From Chara braunii (Eukaryota; Streptophyta; Charophyceae; Charales; Characeae), in contig BFEA01000707.1 in NCBI GenBank assembly GCA_003427395.1, positions 386,155 through 450,154 on the forward strand: 64,000 bases of DNA. The letters run 5' to 3'. Shown piece by piece: positions 1 through 12,696 of the stretch. A model generated the notes under the pieces. The model was not told where the DNA came from. It made no database searches and saw only the letters and a program-made list of their open reading frames with translations. Within the stretch, counting starts at the first letter, position 1. Every line of letters begins with the position of its first letter. The translations under genes and the position numbers were made by a program.

Positions 1-237
1 AAAAAAAAAAAAAAAAAAAAACTGAAGTCAAGATACAATCAACACTTGGCCAATCAACTCACCAATCAACTCAATTATACAATGTGTAGCTATGACCAAT
101 CAACTATCCTCTCTTTCTCTGTCTCTCTCTCCATTCCTCTCTTGAAAACTAAGAGAAGTTTTGAAACTTTTGGCCAATCAACTGAACTAAGGATGATTAA
201 TTAGGTGCGAGAAATCCCGACAATCTGACAATATCAA

Positions 238-241
<4 letters not shown>

Positions 242-309
<68 letters not shown>
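242..309. repeat. (CT)n microsatellite
   Basis: About 34 uninterrupted CT units immediately before the first satellite units. Bases 1-240 hold a poly-A start and short repeats of CCAATCAACT, with no gene visible. Confidence 0.98.
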
Positions 310-312
<3 letters not shown>

Positions 313-627
313 GGAACATCACTAAGTGAAAGATGAGTAAACTGCACAAGTGTAACTAGATCAGAACATGCATACGAACGTACGGAAGCAACAAGGACTG
401 AACCGGATCATCCCCAAGTGGAAGATGAGTGAACTGCACAAGTGTGACATACTCTAACATTCATACGAAGCAAAGGAAGCAACAAGGATTGAACCAGCAC
501 ATCACCAAATGAAAGACGAGCGAACTGCAGAAATTGCGACTTGACTACACATACACATGAGGTCAAGGAAGCAACTAGGATTGAACCGGAACATTACCAA
601 GTGAGAGAAAAGTGAACTGCACAAGCG
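310..627. repeat. ~91-bp satellite array, left part
   Basis: About 3.5 units sharing GTGAACTGCACAAGTGTGAC, ACATACACATGAAGCC, GCAACTAGGATTGAACCGG and ACATCACCAAGTG. The array stops at the 8-kb insertion and resumes in the same phase at 8655. Confidence 0.92.
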
Positions 628-3419
628 TTGTCGGCGCGAATACCCTGACAAGGGTATCCGCCCTAGTTTTTGCATGTGACGGGAAGTAAGGGCGAGAGTC
701 TAAGTATACCGCGCAGGTCGCGGCTGAGCGTGCTAGGTCGCGCTAATAGGATGCTTGATCAGTGTAGAGCATGAGTGAGCACGCAGGATTAAGGCGCGTG
801 TGTGCTCTTTCCCCTCTTCGATTATGGCTCTGGCATAGCTGTCCGGTTTGGGTTTGATTGTCAGGCGGTCTAAGGGGTTAGGAGGGTCGCCATTGCGTAG
901 CCGCACATGGCTGACATTAGGTTCGGCGGGGGTTGTGGCCTGGCGCAGTAGGCGCTAGGTGGTGGGGACACCTAACGGCAGTAGGCTGGTGGCGGATAGA
1001 AATGTGGCCGGGGCATTTCTGAGCACCGATGGGTACCTGTTTATATAGGATACCGCGCGTGCCAGTGTCAGGCTTGGGCTTAGCCCTATAGGTTACGGCA
1101 CTGAACTATCACGGCCCAGGTATGAGGTTCGAGGCCAGCAGGCGGCCGCATGGGAGCGGTGGAGCATTGAAGGGTTGAGAGGTTGAGGGTTCAGCGGGAC
1201 TATCCCTCTCAGTTTAGCTGGGGGAAACTAGACGCAGGCCGCCCGCCTCAGAATTGTAGAATTTTTGTCTTATGTTTTTTAGCTTTACACTTTTTATTTT
1301 ATTTTATTTTTCTTATTATTTTATTCTGCTTTTTTATATTTAGACTTATTTGGGGCGGTATCAGCTTCAAGCCAGGGTGATGATCCATGAACACGACCCT
1401 GATGGGTATGCGTATGGGTGCGTGGTGTAAAAGCCGTTGCAGACCGATAGGGTCGAGGTCGTAGTTGGGTTAGCCGAAGGGTCGGAGTCTCGGGGCTGCA
1501 GTAACGGAGAAGACGACCGACCCGAGGTGACCGAAGGAAGTGACTGATGTCCGATCAAGGTGATTGGAAGGAGGGTGAGGGGTCCGCTTGTGGGGTGTCA
1601 GCAGAAACCCGGCCCTCTCAAATCCGGTCAGCAGGAGCCGTGTGGGAATGTAGAATTTACGGAGCCGGCAGGAAGCGGGCAGGTTGGTGTCAAGATAGCA
1701 GTATAAATCGAGGGGGCGGCACCAGTCTGGTCATTCGCTCTTGCGTAAGCCATGCGAGAACGCTATCACGACGCAGCTCGTAACGGAGGTCTACAGAACC
1801 GGGAGAGGGCGGAGCCATAGCGGATGGGTGGGCCAACGCTGTCGAGCAAGCCATCGTGTCGGGTGCGGGTGCAGTGAGGAAGGGCGCGCGGGGCACTAGG
1901 TGACTATTGCAGGAAGGAGGCCGCGTTGGCAGCCGAGGTAGAGGGGAGTGAACCCGGGCAAGAATCCGCACCGGGTGCGGTCATGGAAAAATAAAGATGA
2001 CGGGCTGAGAATTCCGGCGCAGCAGAAAAGCACGAGCGCGGCCGAGTGAAAGTGGATTCGGGAGAGGGAGAAGGTGATCCGGGGGCGTTGACCACCAGGC
2101 GAACACGCCTGTGAGGTTAGATATAGGGGGGGGTTAGTAGAGTAAGTGAGAGAAAGAAAAGGGTGGTGGGCAGAAACTCTGCGAGAGCGGATATAGCCGT
2201 GTGGGGAAATGAAGCGCTCGCTCGTCTCCTAACGAAAATGCGTAAGGGAGGAGATGCCCAGGAAGGTCCAAAGTAAGACAAACTAATTGAGGGGTTTAGA
2301 TTAGTAAGAAGAGTGGAGTTGGACGAGATTGGAGGGGAAGGTTATGCGCAGCGGTATGGTGGACGGACGACTATGGCAAGAAAGAAAACTGCCTGGCTCA
2401 CCCGTGCGTTGATGAAAGCGGGCAAGTAGAGGGTCGTCCCGGGGGTTCTCAGGCATGGTGAAAACGTCTGCGGGGTCGGATCCCTCGAGGGAGGATCTCG
2501 ACAGGATAAGTGGGGGGCTGCGTGTGGGGAAGAACGTTGTCACGAGGCGATGTACCTCTCGGCTATTCAGCGGGAAATTCATTCAAATTACTAGCGTAGC
2601 CGATGTAGTTGTGGAAGGCCGGCTGCAGGCTCTAATTGACCAAGGCATTGCTCATCCTAATGGTGGGTGTAATCTCCTGCGAGAATCTCAACGTATAGCG
2701 GGGGAGTCAAGTATCCCTCCGCATTCCAGGTGGGAGCTTCGCCCAACGCTACTCATGCTATCGATGAAGGCAGCCTCACCACCATAGCATGTGCCCTGCT
2801 CGTGTATGGTCCTCAATTGGTGTGCGCCTGGCGAGTGTCGTTGAGCCGTCGCCATAGGCACGACGGTGCTCAGTCGAATGAGTCAGTCCCTTCCGGGGGT
2901 TGGCTGAATTTGGCCAATCGAAGGGGCCAGGTACGTTCATACTGTAACAGCAAGAGTGTAAGGAGAGGGGCGTGACCGAGACAGGCTGGCTCCCCTGCCC
3001 AGGGGTCGCAATCAGGGAGCTCACCTACGGGGGGTGAGGGAGTGAGCCACCGATTGACAGTCGCTCAGTCAGCTGAGACATAGCTCGTTCGGCAGAGGCT
3101 TGCATACTTGGGGTACAGTTGCCTCGACTGCCTATTTTTGGCGGAAGGCGCGAGCATGGGCAAGCGGTCGACCGGTGTAAGGGGGGTAGTGGGACTGAGC
3201 AGTAAGGGGGGAGAAGCACCTGTTATCGAGAGAAGGAAGGGCCACTTACGTGGTAGGCTGATGGAAGGGTCGAAAACTTACCTGTTGATGACGCATCGCT
3301 CGTTCCGTGGCAAGGGGGCGACTGAGAAGCAGGCTGCGAGGCAGCTGGCCACATCGGTGGCCATCAAGGTTGGTTACTGTTGAGTAAAGCTACGGCGAGG
3401 CTGGCCGCAGGGGGGTCTG

Positions 3420-4170
3420 ACAGCTTGCCCCCCACTAAGCACCCCAACTGCTACGATATCTAAGGTACTCTGTTGACTGTGCAAACACGCCTGCTACACC
3501 TCCGGATGGAGCACAAGCTACGGCATGCGGACCACTGCTGATGGTGACTGCTGTTGCGCCTACTGGCCGCCGCAGGCTACCGCATACTGTTGTAGACCGC
3601 TATAGTGTTGTTGCTGGTAGTTGGGTTATTGCTGTGTGCTGTGATTGAGCCGGGTACAGCTGACGTTGTTTTCTGGCTATGCACTGAGTACTTGGCACAG
3701 ACTGCCGCCGCTAGCAGCTACAGCTGTTACTAGGAGTCGCTGTCGTTGCTGCTGACCGCCCCCTACGCACGGCTGCTGCGCACGGGTTGCTGTTGCGGGG
3801 TACTGCGTGTTGCTGCCCGGCTGCTGGCCACCGCTGTTTGCTGCCGCTGGTGGCCACTGTTGCGGCAGGAAGCATACCACTGTTGATGGCTACTGGCTGC
3901 CACGGACGGTGCATAGGCTGTTGCGGATGACAGCTGCCGCAGTTGGACGCTGCTGCGGTTGTTGGGTACAACTGCTGCTACATCCGTGGACTGAGCACGG
4001 ACTGCTGCCGTTTGTTGCGTCTGGGCACGGACTAGTGCTGGTGGTTGGTACTGCCGCGCGCTATGGCTGGTTGCGGCACCCTGTTCCGCACCACTGTATA
4101 CTGTTGTTGAAGTACGGACTGCTGCTGCTGCTGGCTACAACTGATTGTGGTTGAGACCACTGTGGGGTAT
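3420..4170. repeat. Degenerate CTG/TTG triplet-rich tract
   Basis: About 750 bases dominated by irregular CTG, TTG, GCTACTG and CCGC words (for example ACTGCTGCCG and GGTTGCTGTTGC), lying inside the 8-kb insertion. The frames on both strands are low complexity (runs of L, C, G and A) and do not look like a gene. Confidence 0.6.
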
Positions 4171-4866
4171 TGCGGCTGCACCTAGGGGTTACTGCGGGCT
4201 GTCAGGCGGCAGCGGCTGGACTGAGGAGGGGTGTTGAGATGTGGGGAGGTGATCAGGCTAGACGAATGGGAGGTTAGTGCGGCGAGTTAGGAGAGCGTCA
4301 GAGGGTGGGGTTCGGCAATCGAGTTCAGCAGTTGACTCAGGTTTGGTCAAGCTGTCACGTTGGCTGCCATTGTGGGGCCCTCAGGGGACTGAAGACAACA
4401 AGGTCCTCTCACGCGAGTTTGAGTGCACCCCTCTTGGATCTGAGAGTCTCAAAATTTTCTCTATCTGCCATTCTAACTATAAATCTAGTCTATTGGTTAC
4501 GAGAGGAAGGCGACAGGCGGGATTGCAACTCGTAGGTCCGCATTCAGACTCTGTGGGGAGTCATCCCACCGATTGCGGGAGCTCTGCCGGAATCTAGGCG
4601 AGGTTCTGGAGGCAGGGAACCATCAGGTTATCCGTCTCTACCTGTACACCCCACTACACCCATGTTTGCGTATCCTGCTATAACTTGATTGATGTATGCA
4701 TGCATGTCCCTATAATTTTTGCTTTCTATTTTGGACATAACCAGATTAAATAAATGAAAGCGTGTATAAGTCAGTTTCGACTTCTTTGCCTGAGTGAAAG
4801 CAGATTGTGGGATTGCATCTGGGAGGAAGGCAGTATTGCATGAAGTTTGACCGGGTCAACCAAAGG

Positions 4867-5556
4867 CTGGGCCAGTTCCATAAGTTTGGGAAGGCCCAGT
4901 GCTATGTTTATTTTGTGTTGCTTTGAGAATCAAACATGTTCCATAAGTTTTGGTGGTCTGGTTGCTCTCACTTGCGAGGGCTGAATGCGATTGCTTTCCA
5001 CGCGCCATTCAAATCCATGAGTTTGGGTAGTCTGGCGGCCTTGTTTATTTAGGATTTTTGACTGTTTCTTTGGTTTCTGAACGAGGAGGTGAGCATGTTC
5101 CATAAGTTTGAGTGGCTCTACCTCTTCCTGCTTTGGTCTAAGAAAAAATGAATCAGGCTGAGGACCAAGACATGTTCCATAAGTTTGGGTGGTCTTGGTC
5201 CAATGCCTCGCACATGCTGTAACCAGAAGACTATAACTTGTTATACTCTACTATTTTACTATCTATGAACAGGCTAGTCATACAAGATTCCATAAGTTTG
5301 GGTGGTCTGACTATAGCTTATCACCAACTGAAGAGAGTACTTAATTAAGAATAAAACTTGTGGTACGAAGCTCATCTATATGCTACCTCAAGAGACTAAG
5401 TGCAGACAATTATATAAAATCTGGATACTTAAACAGTTCAGGGCAACTAGGGTGGCCTCGTCATGTGCCCAAAGAAGAAAAAAGTTGTTGTGCCCAGTGT
5501 TTGTGTACACTTCATGGTTGGGCTCGACATGTTCCATAAGTTTGGGTGGTCTAGCC
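4867..5556 (+). repeat. Seven hairpins with a conserved loop and variable stems
   Basis: The core TTCCATAAGTTTGGGTGG occurs seven times (starting near 4875, 4939, 5014, 5098, 5175, 5288 and 5532). In each copy different flanking bases can pair. Copy 1 (4867-4899) pairs CTGGGCC with GGCCCAG. Copy 4 (5086-5124) pairs GAGGTGAGC with GCTCtACCTC. Copy 5 (5155-5208) pairs GGACCAAGAC with GTCTTGGTCC, plus an outer AGGC/GCCT. Copy 6 (5273-5317) pairs GCTAGTCA with TGACTAtaGC. Copy 7 (5521-5556) pairs GGCTCGAC with GTCTAGCC. Copies 2 and 3 are weaker. The spacing is irregular (65-245 bases). Confidence 0.75.
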
Positions 5557-5849
5557 TTATGCCCTATGTAAGTTGGGTAGAAGGAATAAATCATTGAAAG
5601 ACTACGAACTATTGTTTGCTAAGGTAACTTGGGGATGGTGAGAGTTTGTATGTTTGTGTTTTGGCCTGCATGTGCCTGAGTGATGCCACTACTTAGTCTG
5701 AGTTCAGTATGATAGGTAGTTGCTGTAGTTGCTCGCCACGTGCTAGAGTCATAGGAGTTAGTTTCAATTTCTACATTTTTTTAGCTCGTTTTTTTTACTT
5801 AGATCAATTTCTGCATTTTCAAGGACCATTTATGTATACTCGGTCTTGT

Positions 5850-6420
5850 ATAAAGCTTGGTAAGTCACTTTCCCTACGGGAAGCGCTGCCAGAATTTCTA
5901 CAAAATCAAGGAGTTGGTCAAAACTTTGGCTCCTTCAGGATCCAGTCTTGATGATTTTTTCTTACTTAGTAAGAATCTGGGAAGCCTCCTTTTCTAAAGG
6001 AAGTGCTGCCCAAAATTTTACTAATTCATGGAGTTAGCCAAAATTGGACCCTGAAGGGTCGAAGTCATTTCAGATTCTAAACTTAGCTTTGTATAAATCT
6101 TGGACTAACACTTTCTTTACGGGAAGCGCTGCCGAAATTTCTACAAGTGTAAGGGGTTGGTTGAGATTCTGCCTTAACAGAGCCTATACTTTATTTCTGA
6201 CTTCAAATCTGACTTGGTAAAAATCTGGGAAACCTTCCTCCCTAAAGGAAGTGCTGCCCAAATTTTTGCTAAGTCAGAAAGTTGGACAAATTTTGACTTT
6301 CTGAAATCCAAAGGTTTGACTTTTGGGCTAGTATATTTCGTGCGATGGCACTTTTCCTATGGGAAGCGCTACCGAAATTTCTCTAAATTAGAGGAGTTAG
6401 CTTATATTGTGACGGGTGGC
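5850..6420 (+). repeat. Five ~120-bp repeats in an alternating A-B-A-B-A pattern
   Basis: The motif GGAAGCGCTGCC or GGAAGTGCTGCCC recurs near 5879, 5999, 6121, 6245 and 6361. Types A (ACGGGAAGCGCT) and B (TAAAGGAAGTGCT) alternate, which suggests a ~240-bp dimer. A small hairpin precedes each motif (TTCCC-tac-GGGAA in the first copy, CTTCC...GGAAG in the fourth). No gene is recognised. Confidence 0.75.
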
Positions 6421-8654
6421 GACGTATGTAGGAGAAACTATGCCATAGTCTACCTTTGCTTAGGCACTGGCTAGAGGTAGACCTAGACCTAATTAAGTAT
6501 GATGACTTGAGTAAGATCGTGGTATGGAGATTATTATCCATGAGCCCATAGACTTAGCTTGAGATTGGTCAGTCTTGTGTTACAGGTCTCCTTGATCGAT
6601 TGATTCAGGACTTGGGGCTGGATTCAGCTTTGATCCTGCAAGGATCACCTTCTGTTATCACTGATAACAGGTCGGTTGCCGATTTGTCGGTTTACGACTC
6701 AATTCCAACTCGCCCTCCCTACTCAACCTAAAAAGGATTTAGCGCTGGTGATTTCTATTATTTTGTTAAGGTTTCACCCGGGTTTTTCTTGAATGGCCAT
6801 TTAACGAAGGTACTGAGTATTTAATTATGGTTGGTTGGCTGGAGGTTGGGGCTTGCATGGCTAAAGCAGGGGGTGTGAGTATTGGGAATGGTTGGGGTTG
6901 ACTCCGTGTAGTGTGTGGACCTTGTTGTTGTTTTTTTATGTGATTGCAGGTGTGTTCGGTGGTTCAGATTTCAGATTTAACTGTCTGCTGTCACATATAT
7001 ACGTATGGTTGTGAGGAGCCCCACTGTGATTGTGAGAAACGATCGTCACATATTTACCCCCTTGTATATATATATATATATGTGTGTGTACCTATGTTGG
7101 AAGTTCACAGGGCCCAAAGGGCCAGCGTATTGAAAGTTAGATGGGGTTGAGGTAGGCAGAAACCCCCCACCCTTGATTGTAAACTCCTTCTGAGTTCGTA
7201 GTCGGACGTTGGTCCCGGGCCGGGGTTCAAGGTCCTTGTCCAGGACACCCCAAGCCCTAGGCCCTGCAGGGAAGGAGTTTTCCCCCGCACAGAGTCTATT
7301 TGCACTGCCCACCGAGACACTCAACCCAGAGGGCAAAGATGTCTCGGGGGTTGAACGGCTTAAGCCGTTCAATATCGTAAGGGGTAACCCCCTCGCGATA
7401 CATTCCTTCAACCATTCAATATTGCGAGGCCGAGACTGCGATCACCGCGTATAGTTAGCATTGTTGGTTGGTATAGAACAAGTCTGCAACCGCGCAGCTT
7501 TGTATCCAAGGCTTGCGCGTGACGGTTGGCCGCCCTATTGTTTGCAGTTATGGGACCAAGAGATCCGACCAGGCGCCCGAGTGTTCAGCGTTGGTATAGG
7601 TCGTGGAGCCAACCGCAAGAAAAGCGGGGGTACCCAAGTTGGTGATTCCGGGGCAGGAAGACCTTCGGCCTACTTTTGCTTTTTGGGATTATTATGGTTG
7701 GACGTTGTAGTCCGTGGCAGCCGTTGAAGTCAAACCCCTTGACTCGTGTCCGGACCTGGAGTGGGGCTTATCTCCAGGGCAGCAAGAAACAACTGCCACC
7801 ACAGGTATGGACTTGTGTACCACTCACCTTGCATAGGCTGCAGAAGGGGGGGTGTGGTCTTCAACCACGCCTAGCGGTTATCTAGCGCCGAGAGGCTAAC
7901 CCCTCAAGGCGCGTGTCAGCCGACACTTTAGTATCGAAGGTGACCCTCGTATATTACCCAGAGCCCCATGAGTATGGGTACGACATGGTACGCCATCATC
8001 GCGACTGTTTGCATGTGTTTGCATTGCTAGTCGATATGAGTAGGCCCTGCGTCCACGCGGTTTTATACTAAGTCTCGCCCTCGACGCCTATCCGATTTCC
8101 GCATCGAAAAGTTATGGGATGGCTACTGAAGGGACTAGGAGTGTTGTTGTGTCGTGTGATGTGTGTGTGTGTACGTTTTACTTTGTGTTTGTAAAGTGGT
8201 GTATGCGTGGTGAGTGGGATGCGTCCTAGTCGACCGACGCCGAGCCGCACTTGGGACCTCAGCCCCCCAAGTCGTCGATTCACTTGCGGGTCCGATAGAG
8301 GCGTATTACTGCGCGTACCCCCTATGCTACAGCGAACGAGAAACACCCTCGGTTGGTCCACCTCTGCGATTGCAACTGATCATCTTTCGTACTGTGGACT
8401 GGTAGCTCGGCTGGGATACGCCCACCGAAGGGAGGTGACAACTCCCGTAAGGTGGAGGTAAGTCGTGCCTCACGTAGGCCCTGTCCTGTCGTAGGGGCTC
8501 GCGAGAGGTATGGCTGGCGCACTCGGCCGGAGCGGCTTGCGGAAGCTCCATGTATGTACCGCGACGAGGACTAAGTGTCCAACTCCTGCGTGACGCGGCC
8601 GGGAGGGTCCCGCGCTACCCATGAGTGGTGTCGGGCCGATGCGCTCGACAACGT

Positions 8655-10889
8655 GACTAGGTTTCACATATACATGAAGCCAAGGAAGCAACTAGGATTA
8701 GACCGGGACATCACCAAATGAAAAACGAGTGAACTGCACAGATGTGACTAGACTACACATACACATGAAGCCAAGGAAGCAACTAGTATTGAATCGGAAT
8801 ATCACCAATTGAGAGATGAGTGAACTGCATAAGTGTGACTAGACTACACATACACATGGAGCCACGAAAGAACTAGGATCGAACCGGAACATCCCCAAAC
8901 GAGAGATGGGTGGACTGCAGAAGTGTGACCAGACTATACATACACATGAAGCCAAGGAAGCAACTAGGATTGAGTCGGAATATCACCAAGTGAGAGAAGA
9001 GTGAGTTGCACAAGTGTGACTACACTACACATACACCTGAAGTCAAAGGAGCAACGAGGATTGAACTGGAACATCACAAAGTGAGGGGAGAGTGAACTGC
9101 ACAAGTGTGACTAGACTACACATACATATGGAGTCGAGGAAGCAACTAGGATTAAACCGGAACATCACCAAGTGAAAGATGAGTGAGTTGTACGAGTGTG
9201 ACTACAGCAAACATTACATGCGAGGCTATGACAACAACTAGGATTGAACCGACACATCACCAAGTGGAAAAAGAGTAAACTGCACAAATGTGAGTAAAAC
9301 AAACATACATGTAAGGCTATGGAAGCAACATCACCAAGTGGAAGAAGAATGAACTTCACAAGAGTGACTAAACCAAACATACATGTGAGGCTTTAGAAAC
9401 AACTAGGATTGAACCGGCACATCACCAAGTGGAAGAAGAGTGAGCTGTCCAAATGCGAGTAAGGCAAACATACATTAGAGACTATGGAAGCAACTATGAT
9501 TAAACCGACACATCACCAAGTGGAAGAAGAATGAACTTCACAAGGGTGACTAAAGCAAACATACATGTGAGGCTATAGAATCAACTAGGATTGAACCGAC
9601 ACATCACCAAGTGGAAGAAGAGTGAACAGCCCAAATGCGAGTAAGGCTAACATACATGAGAAACTATGGAAGCAACTAGGATTGAATCGGCACATCACCA
9701 AGTAAAAGAAGAGTGAACTGCACAAGTGTGAGTAAAACAAACATACATGTGAGGCTATGGAAGCAACTAGGATTGAACCGACACATCACCAAGTGGAAGA
9801 AGAGTGAAGTGCACAAGTATGATTAGATCAACCATACATGTGAGGCTATGAAAGCAACTGGGATTGAACCAGCACATCACCAAGTGGAACAAAAGTGAAC
9901 TGCACAAGTGTGAGTAGAACAAACATACATGTGAGGTTATGGAAGCAACTAGGATTGAACCGGCACATCACCATGTGGAAGAAGAGTGAACTGCACAAGT
10001 GTGAGTAGAGCAAACATACATGTGAGATTGTGGAAACAACTAGGATTGAACCGACAAATCACCAAGTGGAAAAAGAGTGATTTACACAAGTGTGAGTAGA
10101 TCAAACATACATGTAAAGCTATGGAAGCAACTAGGATTGAACCGGCACATCACCAAGTAGAAGAAGAGTGAACTGCACAAGTGTGCGTAGAGCAAACATA
10201 CATGTGAGGGTATGGAAGCAACTACGATTGAACCGGAACATTACCGAGTGAAAAATGAGTGAACTGCACGAATGAGACTCGATTACACTTACGCATCAAG
10301 CTATGGAAGCAACACGGATTGAATCGGAACATTACCAAGTGAAAGATGAGTGAACTGCACAAGTGTGACTAGACTATACATACACATAAAGCCATGAAAG
10401 CAACTAGGATTGAACCGGAACATTACCAAGTGAAAGGTGAGGGAACTGCGGAACTGTGACTAGACTGCATATACACATGAAGCTATAGAAGCAACAAGGA
10501 TTGAACCGGCATATTACCAACTAGAAGTAGAGTGAACTGCACAAGTGTGACTAGACTATACGTACGCATGAAGCCATGGAGGCAACAAGGATTGAACCGG
10601 GACATTACCAAGTGGACGATGAGTGAACTGCACAAGTGTGACTAGACCACATATACACATGAAGCTATCGAAGTAACAAGGATTGAACCGACACATTACC
10701 AAGTGGAAGATGAATGAACTGCACAAGTGTGATTAGACTATACATACGCATGAAGCCATGGAGGCAACACGGATTGAACCGGAACATTACGAAGTGGAGG
10801 ATGAGTGAACTGCACAAATATGACTAGACTACACATACACATGAAGCTATGGAAGCAACAATGATTGAACTGACATATTACCAAGTGGA
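8655..10889. repeat. ~91-bp satellite array, right part
   Basis: About 24 tandem units with the same consensus as 310-627. Three local subtypes are visible: units with CACATGAAGCC (8655-9170), units with CAAACATACATGTGAGGCTATGG (~9200-10220), and units with TACCAAGTG and GATGAGTGAACTGC (10230-10889). One more unit follows the foldback element at 11411-11510. Confidence 0.93.
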
Positions 10890-11410
10890 CAACAGAAAAA
10901 TTTTCCAGAATTAAATAATCATTCTATAGTAAAATTACATTCTAAATTTTAAATTTTCATTCCATCTTTAAAAATGTCATTCCAATTTTAAAATTTTTCA
11001 TCTTGCTTGAAAACTTTCCTTCCAAGAATGAGGTGTCCCTTCTTATTTGAACTGGATGCTAGAGATAGAATGAAAGTCTGGATGAGTTCATGAAATATTT
11101 TAATTGAACTGTTATTCTAAGTAAGGATTTCCAGTTATAAATAGGTTAATCCAATCTAAATTAGAAGATATTTGTTGTAGTATAATCGAAGTTTAATTAA
11201 AACATTTAGTAAACTCATCCAGACTTTCATTCCATCTTGAACAAATATATGTAGTTGGAAGGGAAAACTCATATTTAGACGGGAACTTATCAAATAAAAC
11301 TGGAAATTTTAAAATTAGATGAACATTTGGATGATAAATTACAAATATGAAGGATATTTTTTTATGGAATGTTTTTTGAACTTCCATTTCTCGTGGGAAT
11401 TTTTCTGTTG
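10890..11410. mobile_element. AT-rich foldback element, copy A (521 bp)
   Basis: Ends are CAACAGAAAAATTTTCC and GGGAATTTTTCTGTTG. The two halves are diverged inverted copies around ~11150: GAATGAAAGTCTGGATGAGT in the left half appears as its complement in the right half. It interrupts a satellite unit between GTGGA and GAAGATG, where intact units read AAGTGGAAGATG, so GA was duplicated. It has no coding capacity. Confidence 0.8.
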
Positions 11411-12174
11411 GAAGATGAATGAACTGCACAAGTGTGACTAGACTACACACACACATGAAGCTATGGAAGCAGCAAGGATTGAACTGACACATTACCAAAT
11501 GGAGGATGAGTGATGCATACGAGTGAGATTTGTTCTCTTTATGGTTTGATTGAGTGTGTGATTACCAAAGAGGAGGAATTTGAGCTATATCAAGTACCTT
11601 AAACGACTTAAGAGAGTGATTGTTAGACCACGACAAACAATCTCATATAGGGAGGGGCACATCGATCATATCGTGTAATATCCATAGTTAAACTTAAATA
11701 TGTGAGTTGGAAAGTAAAGTGCCTTAACAACACGGGAGGTGTGAACAAAAGATTTGTGTTAAAATCCTAAGTTCATACTTATGCACCCGATATTCTCTTC
11801 GTGCAATAAATCAATCTTTTGAAGTTAAATTAAGTGAACAATAGTGTTGGTGGCAAAAACCATAACTACGGTTACCAACCAAATAGAGTTAAAAAGAAGT
11901 AGTACTTCTTATCCATGACATGTTAAAGACTTACCAAATAAATAATGTTGGGTTAAACGAAGTACCAACCAAGAGTACTAAGTGTCAAGTTTTATTAATT
12001 ATTGCCTCTATTTGTAATAAAGCAGAAAAAAAATCATTATAGTTAGTGACTATAATCAAGTTTGCAGTCTCAACCTCGATTAGGAAAATAATAATGATTT
12101 CAAAGATGACATGAATATCTATTGTAGATACAATTCTAAAAATAATAATAAAAATAAAAAAATAATAATTTATA
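11411..12174. other. Last satellite unit, then AT-rich DNA without a gene
   Basis: One satellite unit ends near 11510. The rest is AT-rich, with only short frames, and I recognise nothing in it. Confidence 0.6.
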
Positions 12175-12696
12175 CAACAGAAAAAATTATCACAATTAAA
12201 TAATCATTCTATAGTAAAATTACATTCTAAATTTTAAATTTTCATTTCATCTTTAAAAAATGTCATTCCAATTTTAAAATTTTCCGTCTTACTTGAAAAC
12301 TTTCCTTCCAATAATGGGTTATCCCTTCTTATTTAAACTGCATGCTAGAGATGGAATGAAAGTTAGGATGAGTTCATGAAATATTTTAATTAGACTGTCA
12401 TTCTAAGTTAGGACTTTCGGTCATAAATAGGTTAATTCAATATAAATTAGAAGATATTTGTTGTAATATAATGAAAGTTTAATTAAAACATTTCATAAAC
12501 TCGTCCAGACTTTCATTCCATTTTGAACAAATAGATATAGTTGGAAGGGAAAACTTATATTTAAACGGGAATTTATCAAATAAAACTGTAAATTTTAGAA
12601 TTGGACGAACATTGGAATGATAATTTATAAATATGACGGATTTTTTTGTATCAATTTTTTTTTCAACTTTCATTTCTCGTGATAATTTTTTTGTTG
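12175..12696. mobile_element. AT-rich foldback element, copy B (522 bp)
   Basis: The same order of sequence as copy A along the whole length (for example AATTAAATAATCATTCTATAG near the start), with the same inverted halves and CAACAG/TTGTTG ends. The flanks TTTATA and TATCCT allow a TA duplication. Confidence 0.78.

Larger units (their letters stand above)
628..8654. mobile_element. 8-kb insertion splitting the satellite array, unclassified
   Basis: The left border reads CACAAG-CGTTGTCGGCGCG and the right border GCGCTCGACAACG-TGACTAG. An intact satellite unit has CACAAGTGTGACTAG at this point, so the whole interval was inserted there. The ends are short inverted repeats (TGTCGG/CGACA), as in LTR elements. 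Flanking AGCGT/AACGT could be a 5-bp target duplication with one change. I found no direct long terminal repeats and no recognisable transposase, integrase or polymerase, so class and autonomy are unknown. Bases 1180-3400 and 6480-8650 hold only short unrecognised frames. Confidence 0.7.

Noticed and set aside
4867-5556. CRISPR-like reading of the regularly recurring TTCCATAAGTTTGGGTGG word
   Set aside because: Spacing is irregular, the repeats sit inside paired arms and the genome is eukaryotic.
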